From positions 41,178 through 105,177 of the forward strand of contig NZ_CAHJXQ010000009.1 of the NCBI RefSeq assembly GCF_903645325.1: a stretch of 64,000 nt of DNA. The letters are read 5' to 3'. Below, one piece after another: positions 37,901 to 45,927 of this stretch. The position numbers and the translations under genes are program-made. This stretch comes from Microbacterium tenebrionis. Lineage in GTDB: Bacteria; Actinomycetota; Actinomycetes; Actinomycetales; Microbacteriaceae. Under the pieces are notes generated by a model that saw only the letters and a list, made by a program, of their open reading frames with translations, made no database searches and was not told the origin of the DNA. How positions within the stretch are numbered: position 1 is the stretch's first letter; each line of letters starts with the position of its first letter.

Positions 37901-38463
37901 GCCTCGAGGTGCCGCTCGCGAAGCACGCGTCGATCTCGATCCACAACCTGCTCGCGTCGGAAGACCTGCAGGACGGCGACCAGGTCACGGTCGCGGGTCT
38001 CGTGACGAGCGTGCAGCACCGCGTTGCCAAGGCCAGCGGCAACCCGTACGGCATGATCACAGTCGAGGACTTCAACGGCGAGGTCACGATCATGTTCATG
38101 GGCAAGACATACACCGAGTTCCAGCACGTGCTGCAGCAGGACGCGATCCTCGCGGTCCGCGGTCGTGTGTCGCGGCGCGATGACGGCCTCAACCTGCACG
38201 CGCAGTCGGCGTTCGCACCCGACGTCGGCTCGTTCGACGCGGCAGGTCCGCTGTCGCTGCTCCTCGCCGAGCAGCGCGCGACCGAGCACGTCATGAACGA
38301 GCTCGCCGAGGTCCTCCGCCGGCACAACGGCGAGACCGAGGTGATCCTCCGGGTGCACCGCGGACAGACGGCGAAAGTGTTCGACGTGCCGATGCCCGTC
38401 AAGGTGTCCGCCGACCTGTTCGGCGACCTCAAGTCGTTGCTCGGCCCCGCCTGTCTCGGGTGA
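34945..38463 (+). CDS. dnaE: DNA polymerase III alpha subunit
   Basis: Catalytic subunit of the replicative polymerase. The 1172 residues comprise an N-terminal PHP domain (HLHVHSEYSMLDG at 7-19), the C-family palm with catalytic aspartates in PDFDVDFDD (413-421), fingers with GVHAAGVIM and the SDYAFNKAHSAAYG motif, helix-hairpin-helix, and a C-terminal OB fold (VTVAGLVTSVQHRV). The length is that of DnaE1, the essential form, rather than the error-prone DnaE2. The gene has its own promoter and appears leaderless with a GTG start. Confidence 0.98.
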   Translation: MASDSFVHLHVHSEYSMLDGAAKINAMTQAAADYGMPAIAVTDHGNTFAAFEFYNAAKNAGVKPIVGLEAYVTPGTHRSDKSRVAWGSPDQKSDDVSGSGAYTHTTMWSQTTEGMHNLFRLSSLSSIEGYYFKPRMDRELLQQYSKGLIATTGCPSGEIQTRLRLGQYDAARAAAAEFQDIFGKENYFAEIMDHGLSIERRVISDLLKISKDLGIPLVATNDSHYTHQHEADAHAALLCVQSGSTMDDPNRFKFDGDGYYIKTAQEMRQLFRDHPEACDNTLLIAERCEVEFNTSANYMPRFPVPDGETEDSWLIKEVEAGLHYRYPNGIPDKVRKQAEYEVGIILQMGFPGYFLVVADFINWAKDHGIRVGPGRGSGAGSMVAYAMKITDLDPLEHGLIFERFLNPDRVSMPDFDVDFDDRRRGEVIEYVTEKYGSERVAQIVTYGTIKSKQALKDAGRVLGFPFSMGERLTKAMPPAVMGKDMPLDGMFDSAHPRYKEASEFRALIETDPEAKTVFDRALGLEGLKRQWGVHAAGVIMSSEPLLDIIPIMRREQDGQIVTQFDYPSCESLGLIKMDFLGLRNLTIISDALDNIRMNRGEEVDLEHLELDDRAVYDLLARGDTLGVFQLDSPPLRSLMRLMKPDNFGDISALIALYRPGPMGANSHTNYALRKNGHQEISPIHPELAEPLADILEESYGLIIYQEQVMAIAQKVAGFSLGQADILRRAMGKKKKSELDKQYEGFSGGMKERGYGEAAIKALWDILLPFSDYAFNKAHSAAYGLVSYWTAYLKAHYPAEYMAALLTSVGDSKDKMAIYLNECRRMGIRVLPPDVRESINFFAAVGEDIRFGLGAVRNVGSNVVDGIVTSREKENFASFHDFLKKVPLHVSNKRTVESLIKAGAFDSMGDTRRALMEIHEDATEAAVDQKRNEAQGAIGFDFDSLYDEHEDAPPAKVPDRPEWTKKDKLAFEREMLGLYVSDHPLAGLEVPLAKHASISIHNLLASEDLQDGDQVTVAGLVTSVQHRVAKASGNPYGMITVEDFNGEVTIMFMGKTYTEFQHVLQQDAILAVRGRVSRRDDGLNLHAQSAFAPDVGSFDAAGPLSLLLAEQRATEHVMNELAEVLRRHNGETEVILRVHRGQTAKVFDVPMPVKVSADLFGDLKSLLGPACLG

Positions 38464-38517
38464 GTCGGGCAGCCCGGACGGGCAGGTCTGCCCCGGGTGG
38501 GACTCGGCGGCCTCGGG

Positions 38518-38523
38518 TAGGGT
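38518..38523 (+). promoter_or_regulatory. possible -10 box before the membrane protein gene
   Basis: TAGGGT ends 8 bases before ATG 38532. A G-rich GGTAGGG stretch overlaps it and could instead be a ribosome site. Confidence 0.4.
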
Positions 38524-38531
38524 AGGGACTC

Positions 38532-39599
38532 ATGAGTACGGACGCACCTGAAGAGCTGTTCTCCGAGGACGATGGCGTGCTCTACGCCGAACAGATCGTG
38601 CCCCAGCACGGCATCCTCGGCTTCACCCTGCGCGAGCTGCTCATCGTGATCGCGTGGGCGCTCATGCTCGTCGTGTCGTTCTTCCCGCTGTACGCGGAGC
38701 TCGGCGCGGGATCGATCTGGAATCAGGGGATCTCCTGGCTGCTGCCGGTTGGTCTGCCGACGGCGGCCGCCTTCCTCCTCGTGCTGCGCAGGTTCTCGCC
38801 GGAGGGCATCCGGCGCGTCGGGTCGCTGGGCGTCGACCAGTTCGCCTCCGTCGCCTTCGCCGTCGCGGCGGTCTACTGGGCGGATCGCACGTGGGCGATG
38901 CTCTCCGCGGTCCTGCTGCCTGGGGACCACGTCTTCAGCTGGGTGGTCATCGCCGAGCTGGTTCTTGCTCTGGCCCTCGTCCTGCTCACCGTCTTCGCCC
39001 CCTTCATCCCCGGCATCCGCGATGATTTCCGTGGACGGCTCATCACTCTCGCCCACCGCAACGCGAACCCGGCCCGCCCCGTCGCACCGCACACCCGCCC
39101 GGAGCCCGCCGCAGTCGCGGCTGCACCGGTCGCGCCGGGCGACGACGAGCCGGCCGACCGCACCCGCGCGAACGCGATCACCCTGGATGACGACGATGAC
39201 GATGAGGCGGATGCCGTGATCGCCGAGCTCTTGGACGACGTCGACTTCGACGAGGTCACGCACGAGCGGGAAGAGCCCGCTGCGAGCATCTCGCTGACCG
39301 ATCACGCGGCCGGAGGCGAGCCCGGGTCATCGCCGCAGCTCGACGACGACTACGTCCCCGGGTACGCCCGCACCGCGACCGATCAGTCGGATGCACCGGA
39401 GCCGGAGCAGCTCCAGCCGTTCTGGGCGCTGGCTCCGACCGAACGCGACGTGTTCGACGAGCGGGGAGAGCCGCTGTTCCGCATCGGTCCGGACGCGTGG
39501 GCCCTCGTCATCGAGGATCGCGGCGGCGCTTACGTCGTGAGGCACGACGACGGCCGGATCGGCTTCCTGCACGACATCGCAGACATCACGAAGGGCTGA
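38532..39599 (+). CDS. unknown four-span membrane protein
   Basis: I do not recognise the family. The 355 residues start with an acidic tail (1-25), followed by four likely membrane spans (about 33-55, 63-85, 98-120 and 132-155). An acidic, Ala-rich, probably disordered segment follows (about 180-290, with a DDDDDDE run), and a compact C-terminal part (about 295-355) contains ERDVFDERGEPLFRIGPDAW and RHDDGRIGFLHDI, resembling a small beta domain. It lies between dnaE and hisD, ending one base before the hisD start, so it is probably cotranscribed with hisD. Confidence 0.8.
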   Translation: MSTDAPEELFSEDDGVLYAEQIVPQHGILGFTLRELLIVIAWALMLVVSFFPLYAELGAGSIWNQGISWLLPVGLPTAAAFLLVLRRFSPEGIRRVGSLGVDQFASVAFAVAAVYWADRTWAMLSAVLLPGDHVFSWVVIAELVLALALVLLTVFAPFIPGIRDDFRGRLITLAHRNANPARPVAPHTRPEPAAVAAAPVAPGDDEPADRTRANAITLDDDDDDEADAVIAELLDDVDFDEVTHEREEPAASISLTDHAAGGEPGSSPQLDDDYVPGYARTATDQSDAPEPEQLQPFWALAPTERDVFDERGEPLFRIGPDAWALVIEDRGGAYVVRHDDGRIGFLHDIADITKG

Positions 39600-39600
39600 C

Positions 39601-40929
39601 GTGCGCACCATCGATCTGCGGGGGCGCGAGCTCTCGCCTGCGGACATGCTCGCCGCCGTGCCGCGCGCCGCCCAGGCGCGCGCGGAAGCGCTCGAGACCG
39701 CGGCGCGGATCGTCGAGGACGTCCGCACACAGGGCGAGGCGGCCCTGCGCGCGCAAGCGGAGAAGTTCGACCGGGTCACCGGGCACGAGATCCGCGTGCC
39801 GGCCGAGCACATCCAGGATGCCGTCGCCGCGCTGACGCCCGAGATCCGCACAGCACTCGACGAGGCGATCAACCGCGTGCGACAGGCATCCGCCGCCCAG
39901 GTTCCCGAGTCCCGAGTCACCCGGATCGGCCGCGGAGCGCAGATCACGCAGCGCTGGCAGCCGGTCGGCCGCGTCGGCGTGTACATCCCCGGCGGCAAGG
40001 CCGTATACCCGTCGAGCGTCATCATGAACGTCGTCCCCGCGCAGGTGGCAGGGGTCCAGCAGATCGCCCTCGCCTCGCCTCCGCAGCAGGATCAGGACGG
40101 TCGGATCCACCCGGTGATCCTGGCCGCGGCGGGCCTTCTCGGCATCACCGAGGTGTATGCGATGGGCGGGGCAGGAGCCATCGGCGCCTTCGCCCACGGC
40201 GTGGCGGACCTCGATCTCGACCCGGTCGACGTGGTGTCCGGACCAGGCAACAACTACGTCGCCTCCGCCAAGCGCGCCGTCGCGGGCGTCGTCGGGACCG
40301 ACTCCGAGGCCGGTGCGACCGAGATCCTCGTCGTGGCCGACCGCACCGCCGACGCGCGCCTCATCGCCGCCGACCTCGTCAGCCAGGCCGAGCACGACGA
40401 GCAGGCCTCGGCTGTGCTCGTCACCGACGACGCGGACCTCGCCGAGTGCGTCGCCGCCGAGGCGGAGCGACTCGCGGCATCCACCAGGCACGCCGAACGC
40501 GTCGGCGTCTCGCTGAACGGGGAGCAGTCGGCGATCGTCCTCGTCGACGACCGCGCGATGGCCACGGCCTTCAGCAACGCCTACGCTCCGGAGCACCTCG
40601 AACTGCACCTCGAGGATGCCGAGGAGGCGGCAGCCGCGTTCACGAGCGCCGGCGCGATCTTCGTGGGCGACCAGACTCCGGTCAGCCTCGGCGACTACAT
40701 GGCCGGCAGCAATCACGTGCTGCCCACCGGAGGCCAGGCGCGCTACGCGCCGGGTCTCGGCGCCTACACCTTCCTGCGCCCGCAGCAGGTCATCTCCTAT
40801 GATCACGCGGCCCTCGCCGAGGTCCGCGCCGGGGTCGTCGCGCTCGCGAACGCCGAGGTCCTCCCGGCGCACGGCGAGGCGATCGAAGCGCGCTTCCAGG
40901 AAGGCGACGACGCAGCGGCTACGCTGTAA
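39601..40929 (+). CDS. hisD: histidinol dehydrogenase
   Basis: Catalyses the last two steps of histidine synthesis, oxidising L-histidinol to L-histidine with two NAD+. The 442 residues show the family features [46 protein letters not shown], the zinc-site [13 protein letters not shown] and [14 protein letters not shown] with the catalytic Glu-His. No other his gene is in the window; in many relatives hisD heads a his operon, but here it is followed by nrdR. The GTG start is coupled to the gene upstream. Confidence 0.96.
   Translation: MRTIDLRGRELSPADMLAAVPRAAQARAEALETAARIVEDVRTQGEAALRAQAEKFDRVTGHEIRVPAEHIQDAVAALTPEIRTALDEAINRVRQASAAQVPESRVTRIGRGAQITQRWQPVGRVGVYIPGGKAVYPSSVIMNVVPAQVAGVQQIALASPPQQDQDGRIHPVILAAAGLLGITEVYAMGGAGAIGAFAHGVADLDLDPVDVVSGPGNNYVASAKRAVAGVVGTDSEAGATEILVVADRTADARLIAADLVSQAEHDEQASAVLVTDDADLAECVAAEAERLAASTRHAERVGVSLNGEQSAIVLVDDRAMATAFSNAYAPEHLELHLEDAEEAAAAFTSAGAIFVGDQTPVSLGDYMAGSNHVLPTGGQARYAPGLGAYTFLRPQQVISYDHAALAEVRAGVVALANAEVLPAHGEAIEARFQEGDDAAATL
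40920..40925 (+). promoter_or_regulatory. possible -10 box of nrdR inside hisD
   Basis: TACGCT lies at the hisD 3' end and ends 8 bases before ATG 40934; no ribosome site precedes that ATG. Confidence 0.4.
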
Positions 40930-40933
40930 CACC

Positions 40934-41410
40934 ATGCACTGCCCGTTCTGCCGACACCCCGACTCCCGCGTGATCGACTCGCGCACCAGCGATGACGGAC
41001 TGTCGATCCGCAGGCGCCGGCAGTGCCCGGAGTGCGGAGGCCGGTTCACGACGACCGAGACGGCCAGTCTCAGCGTCATCAAGCGCAGCGGCGTCATGGA
41101 GCCGTTCAGTCGTGACAAGGTGATCTCCGGCGTGCGCAAGGCGTGCCAGGGGCGGCCGGTGACCGAGGCGGATCTCGCGGTCCTCGCCCAGCGGGTCGAG
41201 GAGGCCGTCCGCCAGACCGGCGTCTCGCAGCTGGACGCCAACGAGATCGGCCTGGCGATCCTCGGGCCCCTGCGCGATCTCGACGAGGTCGCCTATCTGC
41301 GCTTCGCCAGCGTCTATCAGGCGTTCGACTCCCTCGAGGACTTCGAGACCGCGATCGGCGAGCTGCGGGCCGACCACGCAGGGTCGGAGCAGGCCGGAGC
41401 CGACGGGTAA
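40934..41410 (+). CDS. nrdR: ribonucleotide reductase regulator NrdR
   Basis: ATP/dATP-sensing repressor of ribonucleotide reductase genes. The 158 residues start with a zinc ribbon of four cysteines (C3, C6, C31, C34 in CPFC and CPEC), followed by an ATP-cone domain ([20 protein letters not shown], about 48-138). The length is typical. It sits 5 bases after hisD and 10 bases before pyrD. No NrdR box pair was recognised in this window, as no nrd genes are present. Confidence 0.97.
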   Translation: MHCPFCRHPDSRVIDSRTSDDGLSIRRRRQCPECGGRFTTTETASLSVIKRSGVMEPFSRDKVISGVRKACQGRPVTEADLAVLAQRVEEAVRQTGVSQLDANEIGLAILGPLRDLDEVAYLRFASVYQAFDSLEDFETAIGELRADHAGSEQAGADG

Positions 41411-41413
41411 TCT
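41408..41413 (+). promoter_or_regulatory. -10 box of pyrD, leaderless type
   Basis: TAATCT overlaps the nrdR stop and ends 7 bases before ATG 41421. Confidence 0.6.
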
Positions 41414-41420
41414 GGCAGGG

Positions 41421-42455
41421 ATGTATCCCCTCCTCTTCCGCACCGTCCTCTCGCGCTTCGATCCGGAGTTCGCCCACCACGCCGGCATGGCCGTGATCCG
41501 CGTGCTCGGCGTGCCGCCGTTCTCCTGGGCGACGCGGGCGCTGTGCGCACCGAGCTCGGATCAGCGCGTCGAGGCGCTGGGACTCACGTTCGACTCGCCG
41601 TTCGGCGTCGCCGCCGGATTCGACAAGAACGCCGTCGGTGTGCGCGGACTCGCAGCCCTCGGCTTCGGACACGTCGAGATCGGCACGGTCACGGCCATCC
41701 CGCAGGACGGCAACCCCAAGCCCCGGCTGTTCCGTCTCGTTCCCGATCGTGCAGTCATCAACCGAATGGGCTTCAACAACGCCGGTGCGGATGCCGCGGC
41801 GAAGCGCCTGACGAGGCTGCGCCGTCGGCGCCCTGCGACGGTCGTCGGCGTGAACATCGGCAAGAGCAGGGTCGTCGACGTCGACAACGCCACGGCCGAC
41901 TACGTCGCCAGCGCCACCCGGCTCGCGCCCCTCGCGGACTATCTCGCCGTCAACGTCTCGTCGCCCAATACACCGGGCCTGCGGGGTCTGCAGGCCGTCG
42001 AGACTCTCGCGCCCCTGCTCCGTGCGGTGAAGGATGCCGCCGGCACCACACCACTGCTCGTCAAGATCGCACCCGATCTGCCCGATGACGAGATCGCCGC
42101 GATCGCGCGCCTCGCCGTCGCCGAGGGGCTCGACGGCATCATCGCCCACAACACGACGATCGGTCGTGAGGGGTTGAGCACTCCGGCGGACGTCGTCGAG
42201 GCTGCCGGAGCGGGCGGACTCTCGGGTGCACCGCTGCGCGAGCGTTCCCTGCAGGTGCTCCGCGTCGTGCGTGCGGCGGTTCCCGACGGCTTCTGCGTGA
42301 TCTCCGTCGGGGGAGTGGAGACGGCATCCGACGTTCAGGAACGTCTGGATGCGGGTGCCACGCTGGTCCAGGGGTACACGGCGTTCCTGTACCGCGGCCC
42401 GCTGTGGGCGCGTCAGATCAATCGCGGACTCAGGCGGGGTACTGGCCGCGCTTGA
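41421..42455 (+). CDS. pyrD: dihydroorotate dehydrogenase, class 2 (quinone)
   Basis: Oxidises dihydroorotate to orotate in pyrimidine synthesis, passing electrons to membrane quinone. The 344 residues carry an N-terminal helical region (MYPLLFRTVLSRFDPEFAHH) for membrane and quinone contact, then FGVAAGFDKNAVGV, GTVTAIPQDGNPKPRLFRL, NRMGFNNAG, NVSSPNTPGLRGLQ with the catalytic serine, and GVETASDVQERLDAGA. The class 2 type is clear from the N-terminus and serine. The 3' end overlaps the convergent DUF3043 gene by 26 bases. Confidence 0.96.
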   Translation: MYPLLFRTVLSRFDPEFAHHAGMAVIRVLGVPPFSWATRALCAPSSDQRVEALGLTFDSPFGVAAGFDKNAVGVRGLAALGFGHVEIGTVTAIPQDGNPKPRLFRLVPDRAVINRMGFNNAGADAAAKRLTRLRRRRPATVVGVNIGKSRVVDVDNATADYVASATRLAPLADYLAVNVSSPNTPGLRGLQAVETLAPLLRAVKDAAGTTPLLVKIAPDLPDDEIAAIARLAVAEGLDGIIAHNTTIGREGLSTPADVVEAAGAGGLSGAPLRERSLQVLRVVRAAVPDGFCVISVGGVETASDVQERLDAGATLVQGYTAFLYRGPLWARQINRGLRRGTGRA

Positions 42456-42993
42456 CCTGAGGCTTCGGCAGGCGCATGAAGCGCATCTGCAGCGACCGCA
42501 TCGCCGCATACCAGCCGAGGCCCTTCTCGAGCCGGTCCTTTCCGAACTTCACCGCCGCCTTCTTCTTGACGCGGGCGGCGAGGAGCACCATGTCGAGCAC
42601 GGCGATGATGATGAAGGCCCACAGGCCGACGAACGCGTAGAACGAGAACGTGGGGTTCGGCACGAGGGAGATGAGGATCACGATCACCATCAGCGCCATG
42701 ACCCACTCGGACGCGTGCCACCCGGCATCCACGTAGTCGCGGACCCAGCGCCGCTGGGGGCCCTTGTCGCGCGGCGGGAGGTACTTGTCCTCACCGGCGG
42801 CCATACCGGCCTGCGCGCGCTCGCGCTGCTCGCGCAGCTGGACGCGTGCGGCGGCCTTCGCCTCCTTCGTGTTCGCGACCAGCGGGCGACGGCGAGCAGC
42901 GACCTGCTCGGCGCGGCTCGGGGTCGGCCGACCCTTGCCGACCGCCGGCGTCTCGGCGGACTCGTCGTTCGTCGATGGGGTGCTAGCGGCCAC
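42430..42993 (-). CDS. DUF3043 membrane protein
   Basis: A 187-residue protein with a charged, basic N-terminal half (about 1-95, including RAEQVAARRRPLVANTKEAK) and two membrane spans (about 108-128 and 130-152), followed by a basic C-terminal tail. Architecture and the KYLPPRDKGPQRRWVRDYVD stretch match DUF3043 proteins of actinobacteria, whose function is unknown. GTG 42993 is chosen for the GAGGAG site before it. Its 3' end overlaps pyrD, and its 5' end faces the dipeptidase gene. Confidence 0.88.
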   Translation of the reverse strand: MAASTPSTNDESAETPAVGKGRPTPSRAEQVAARRRPLVANTKEAKAAARVQLREQRERAQAGMAAGEDKYLPPRDKGPQRRWVRDYVDAGWHASEWVMALMVIVILISLVPNPTFSFYAFVGLWAFIIIAVLDMVLLAARVKKKAAVKFGKDRLEKGLGWYAAMRSLQMRFMRLPKPQVKRGQYPA

Positions 42994-43025
42994 GGGGCTC
43001 CTCGGCTCGAAACGGGGTGAAGCCT

Positions 43026-43031
43026 TAAGAT
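43026..43031 (+). promoter_or_regulatory. -10 box of the M20 dipeptidase gene, leaderless type
   Basis: TAAGAT ends 7 bases before ATG 43039, with no ribosome site between. Confidence 0.65.
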
Positions 43032-43038
43032 TACTCGC

Positions 43039-44466
43039 ATGACCGCAGAGCACGCTCCCAGCTCCGAACAGTCCGAAACCGGCCCGTCTGTCGAGTCCGC
43101 CGTCGCCGAAGCCGTGGCACTCGGGATCCCCGGTGCACTCGCCGATCTCGGCGATCTCGTGCGAATCCCCGGCATCGCCTGGCCGTCCTTCGACCAGACC
43201 CAGCTCCAGCGCAGCGCCGAGCGCGTGGCGGAGCTCGCCGAGGGCACGGGCGTCTTCGACGAGGTGCGCGTCCTGCGAGCGGCGATCCCCGGCACCGACG
43301 AGTTCGGGCAGCCGGCGGTGCTCGCCACCCGCGCTGCCCGGGGCGGCAAGCCGACGATCCTGCTCTACGCGCACCACGACGTGCAGCCTCCGGGCGACGA
43401 TGCGCTGTGGGAGACGCCGCCGTTCGAGCCGACGGTCCGTGACGGGCGACTCTACGGGCGCGGCGCAGCGGACGACAAGGCCGGGATCATGACGCACATC
43501 GCGTCTCTGCGCGCTGTGCGCGAAGTGCTCGGCGACGACCTCGACCTCGGTGTGTCGCTGTTCATCGAGGGGGAGGAGGAATACGGCTCCCGCTCGTTCG
43601 CGCAGTTCCTCAGCGACAACGCCGGCGCGCTGCGTGCGGATGCCATCGTCGTCGCCGACTCGGGCAACTGGGACTCGGCGACGCCGGGACTGACCGTGTC
43701 GCTGCGCGGCAATGCGCGGTTCACGCTGAAGGTGCGCACTCTCGACCACGCCTCGCACTCCGGGATGTTCGGCGGCGCCGTGCCCGACGCCATGATGGCG
43801 ACCGTGCGGCTGCTCTCCACGCTGTGGGACGAGGACGGGGCCGTCGCTGTCGAGGGGATGACCGAGCGCGACGCGCCGACTCCCGAGTACACCGAGGAGA
43901 CGCTCCGCGACGAGGCGGGGCTCCTGCCCGATACGACGCCGATCGGTCGCGACAGCATCCTCAGCCGGATCTGGAACAAGCCGTCCGTCACGGTCATCGG
44001 CATCGACGCCACGAGTGTGGAGTCGGCATCCAACACCCTGCTCCCCGAGGTGACCGTGGTCATCAGCGCTCGCGTCGCGCCCGGTCAGACAGGGGAGGAG
44101 GCCTACACCGCTCTCGAGGAGCACCTGCGCGCGCATGCACCGTACGGCGCGGAGCTCGCCTTCTCGGATCTCGACCTCGGCAATGGCTTCCTCGTCGACA
44201 CGAGCGGGTGGGCCGTGGGTCTTGCCCGGCAGGCGATGGCCGACGGATACGGGGTGGAGCCGGTCGACCTCGGCGTCGGCGGATCGATCCCGTTCATCGC
44301 CGACCTCGTCAGGGAGTTCCCCGAGGCGCAGATCCTCGTCACCGGCGTCGAAGACCCGCACTCGCGGGCGCACAGCCCGAACGAATCCCTGCACCTGGAT
44401 ACGTTCCGCCACGCCATCGGCACCGAAGCGCTGCTGCTGGCGAGGATGAACGCCGCAGCTCGGTGA
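43039..44466 (+). CDS. M20-family dipeptidase
   Basis: A zinc-dependent peptidase of 475 residues. The metal-site motifs are ILLYAHHDVQPPGDD and YGRGAADDKAGIM, with catalytic glutamates in EGEEEYGS; the SNTLLPEVTVVISARVAPGQ (~334-353) part belongs to the dimerisation domain, and the C-terminus has VGGSIPFIADL and VEDPHSRAHSPNES. The closest family is the cytosolic M20 dipeptidase group (PepV/CNDP-like), cleaving dipeptides; substrate specificity cannot be read. Transcribed alone from its own promoter. Confidence 0.92.
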   Translation: MTAEHAPSSEQSETGPSVESAVAEAVALGIPGALADLGDLVRIPGIAWPSFDQTQLQRSAERVAELAEGTGVFDEVRVLRAAIPGTDEFGQPAVLATRAARGGKPTILLYAHHDVQPPGDDALWETPPFEPTVRDGRLYGRGAADDKAGIMTHIASLRAVREVLGDDLDLGVSLFIEGEEEYGSRSFAQFLSDNAGALRADAIVVADSGNWDSATPGLTVSLRGNARFTLKVRTLDHASHSGMFGGAVPDAMMATVRLLSTLWDEDGAVAVEGMTERDAPTPEYTEETLRDEAGLLPDTTPIGRDSILSRIWNKPSVTVIGIDATSVESASNTLLPEVTVVISARVAPGQTGEEAYTALEEHLRAHAPYGAELAFSDLDLGNGFLVDTSGWAVGLARQAMADGYGVEPVDLGVGGSIPFIADLVREFPEAQILVTGVEDPHSRAHSPNESLHLDTFRHAIGTEALLLARMNAAAR

Positions 44467-44554
44467 CCAACCAGGGCCCTCCCCGGTCCCTCGGCGGTAG
44501 AATCGCCGTAGCAGAGTCAGTCGCGCGCGTGCGCGGCGTGTCACAAGGAGCGAC

Positions 44555-44917
44555 ATGAGCGACACCATCACCACCCCTGAGACCAAGGCCGCCCACGGCG
44601 TCACCCTCACCGACGCCGCAGCCACGAAGGTGAAGAACCTTCTCGAGCAGGAGGGCCGTGACGACCTCCGTCTGCGCGTCGCCGTGCAGCCGGGCGGATG
44701 CTCCGGGCTCATCTACCAGCTGTACTTCGACGAGCGCTACCTCGACGGCGACGAGACCGTCGACTTCGACGGCGTCGAGGTCATCGTCGACAACATGAGC
44801 GTGCCGTATCTGGACGGCGCGGCGATCGATTTCAAGGACACGATCTCGGAGCAGGGCTTCACGATCGACAACCCGAACGCAGCCGGAAGCTGCGCCTGCG
44901 GCGACAGCTTCCACTGA
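44555..44917 (+). CDS. erpA: A-type iron-sulfur carrier (ErpA/IscA family)
   Basis: A 120-residue carrier that delivers iron-sulfur clusters to target proteins. The three conserved cysteines are present: one in PGGCSGLIYQL and two in the C-terminal SCACGDSFH motif. It stands just upstream of the cytochrome oxidase genes, and the Rieske protein of the same chain is an iron-sulfur protein, so a functional link is plausible but inferred. An AAGGAG site precedes ATG; a TAGAAT box at 44498-44503 would give a ~45-base leader. Confidence 0.92.
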   Translation: MSDTITTPETKAAHGVTLTDAAATKVKNLLEQEGRDDLRLRVAVQPGGCSGLIYQLYFDERYLDGDETVDFDGVEVIVDNMSVPYLDGAAIDFKDTISEQGFTIDNPNAAGSCACGDSFH

Positions 44918-44971
44918 ACATCAGCCGTGCCCAGCCTGCGTGGTTGGCATGAATCAGGTGTGAGCTTGCCC

Positions 44972-44977
44972 TAGACT
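44972..44977 (+). promoter_or_regulatory. -10 box of the ctaCDF operon
   Basis: TAGACT implies a start near 44984 and a ~30-base leader, which contains the GAAAGGTG ribosome site before GTG 45014. No clear -35 is visible. Confidence 0.5.
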
Positions 44978-45013
44978 GGGGTACGCCCTGTCCGCGATCT
45001 TGAAAGGTGTATC

Positions 45014-45922
45014 GTGCCCTCGAAACGCCGCCTTCGTTGGGTCGCAGTTCCTGTGGGAATTGCGGCAGCCGTGGCCCTGGCGGGATGTACTCCCACCGAG
45101 CTCCACGGATTCCTCCCGGGCTTCGTGGAAGACGGCACCGCCGCCACGAACCAGACCGACCGTGTCGCGTCGCTCTGGGTCAACTCCTGGATCGTGCTCC
45201 TCATCGTGGGTCTGATCACGTGGGGTCTGATGGGCTGGGCCGCCATCGCCTATCGTCGGCGCAAGGGCCAGACCGGTCTGCCGGTCCAGATGCGCTACAA
45301 CATGCCGATCGAGATCTTCTACACGGCGATCCCGCTGATCCTCGTGCTGGGCATGTTCTTCTTCACGGCACGCGATCAGGCCGAGATCGAGACCCAGTGG
45401 GGCGATGACGCCGACGTCGAGATCACCGCGATCGGCAAGCAGTGGGCGTTCGACTTCATGTACGCCGGCGAGGACGACGACCTCTCCGACGCCGTGTGGA
45501 CCATGGGTGTCCAGGCTCAGCCCGACGCCGAGGGCAACGTCGACACGGAGAAGCTGCCCACGCTGGTGCTTCCGGTCGACCAGAAGGTGCACATCAGCCT
45601 GCAGTCGCGCGACGTCATCCACTCCTTCTGGATCATCGACTTCCTCTACAAGAAGGACATGTACATCGGCAAGGACAACTCCTGGTCCTTCATCCCGACC
45701 CGCGTCGGCGAGTACGACGGCAAGTGCGCCGAGCTCTGCGGCGAGTACCACTCGATGATGCTGTTCAACGTCAAGGTCGTCGAGCAGGACGAGTACGACG
45801 CGTACATCGAGACGCTCCGCGACGAGGGCAACACCGGCGACATCGCCGATGCCTATGACCGCCTCAGCAACAACCCGGGCACGGGTGCTCCGGAAGCGGC
45901 CTCCGAAGAAGAGGGAGAGTAA
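45014..45922 (+). CDS. ctaC: cytochrome c oxidase subunit II
   Basis: Copper-A subunit of the aa3 oxidase, accepting electrons from the bcc complex. In 302 residues: a lipoprotein-type signal (lipobox ALAGC, C25), two spans (about 52-76 and 93-117), and a cupredoxin domain with the copper-A ligands in [12 protein letters not shown] (C238, C242, H246, M249) plus an upstream histidine in VIHSFWI. The C-terminus ends in an acidic tail. Start GTG 45014 has a GAAAGGTG site. First of three genes ctaC-ctaD-ctaF. Confidence 0.97.
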   Translation: MPSKRRLRWVAVPVGIAAAVALAGCTPTELHGFLPGFVEDGTAATNQTDRVASLWVNSWIVLLIVGLITWGLMGWAAIAYRRRKGQTGLPVQMRYNMPIEIFYTAIPLILVLGMFFFTARDQAEIETQWGDDADVEITAIGKQWAFDFMYAGEDDDLSDAVWTMGVQAQPDAEGNVDTEKLPTLVLPVDQKVHISLQSRDVIHSFWIIDFLYKKDMYIGKDNSWSFIPTRVGEYDGKCAELCGEYHSMMLFNVKVVEQDEYDAYIETLRDEGNTGDIADAYDRLSNNPGTGAPEAASEEEGE

Positions 45923-45927
45923 TCCTC

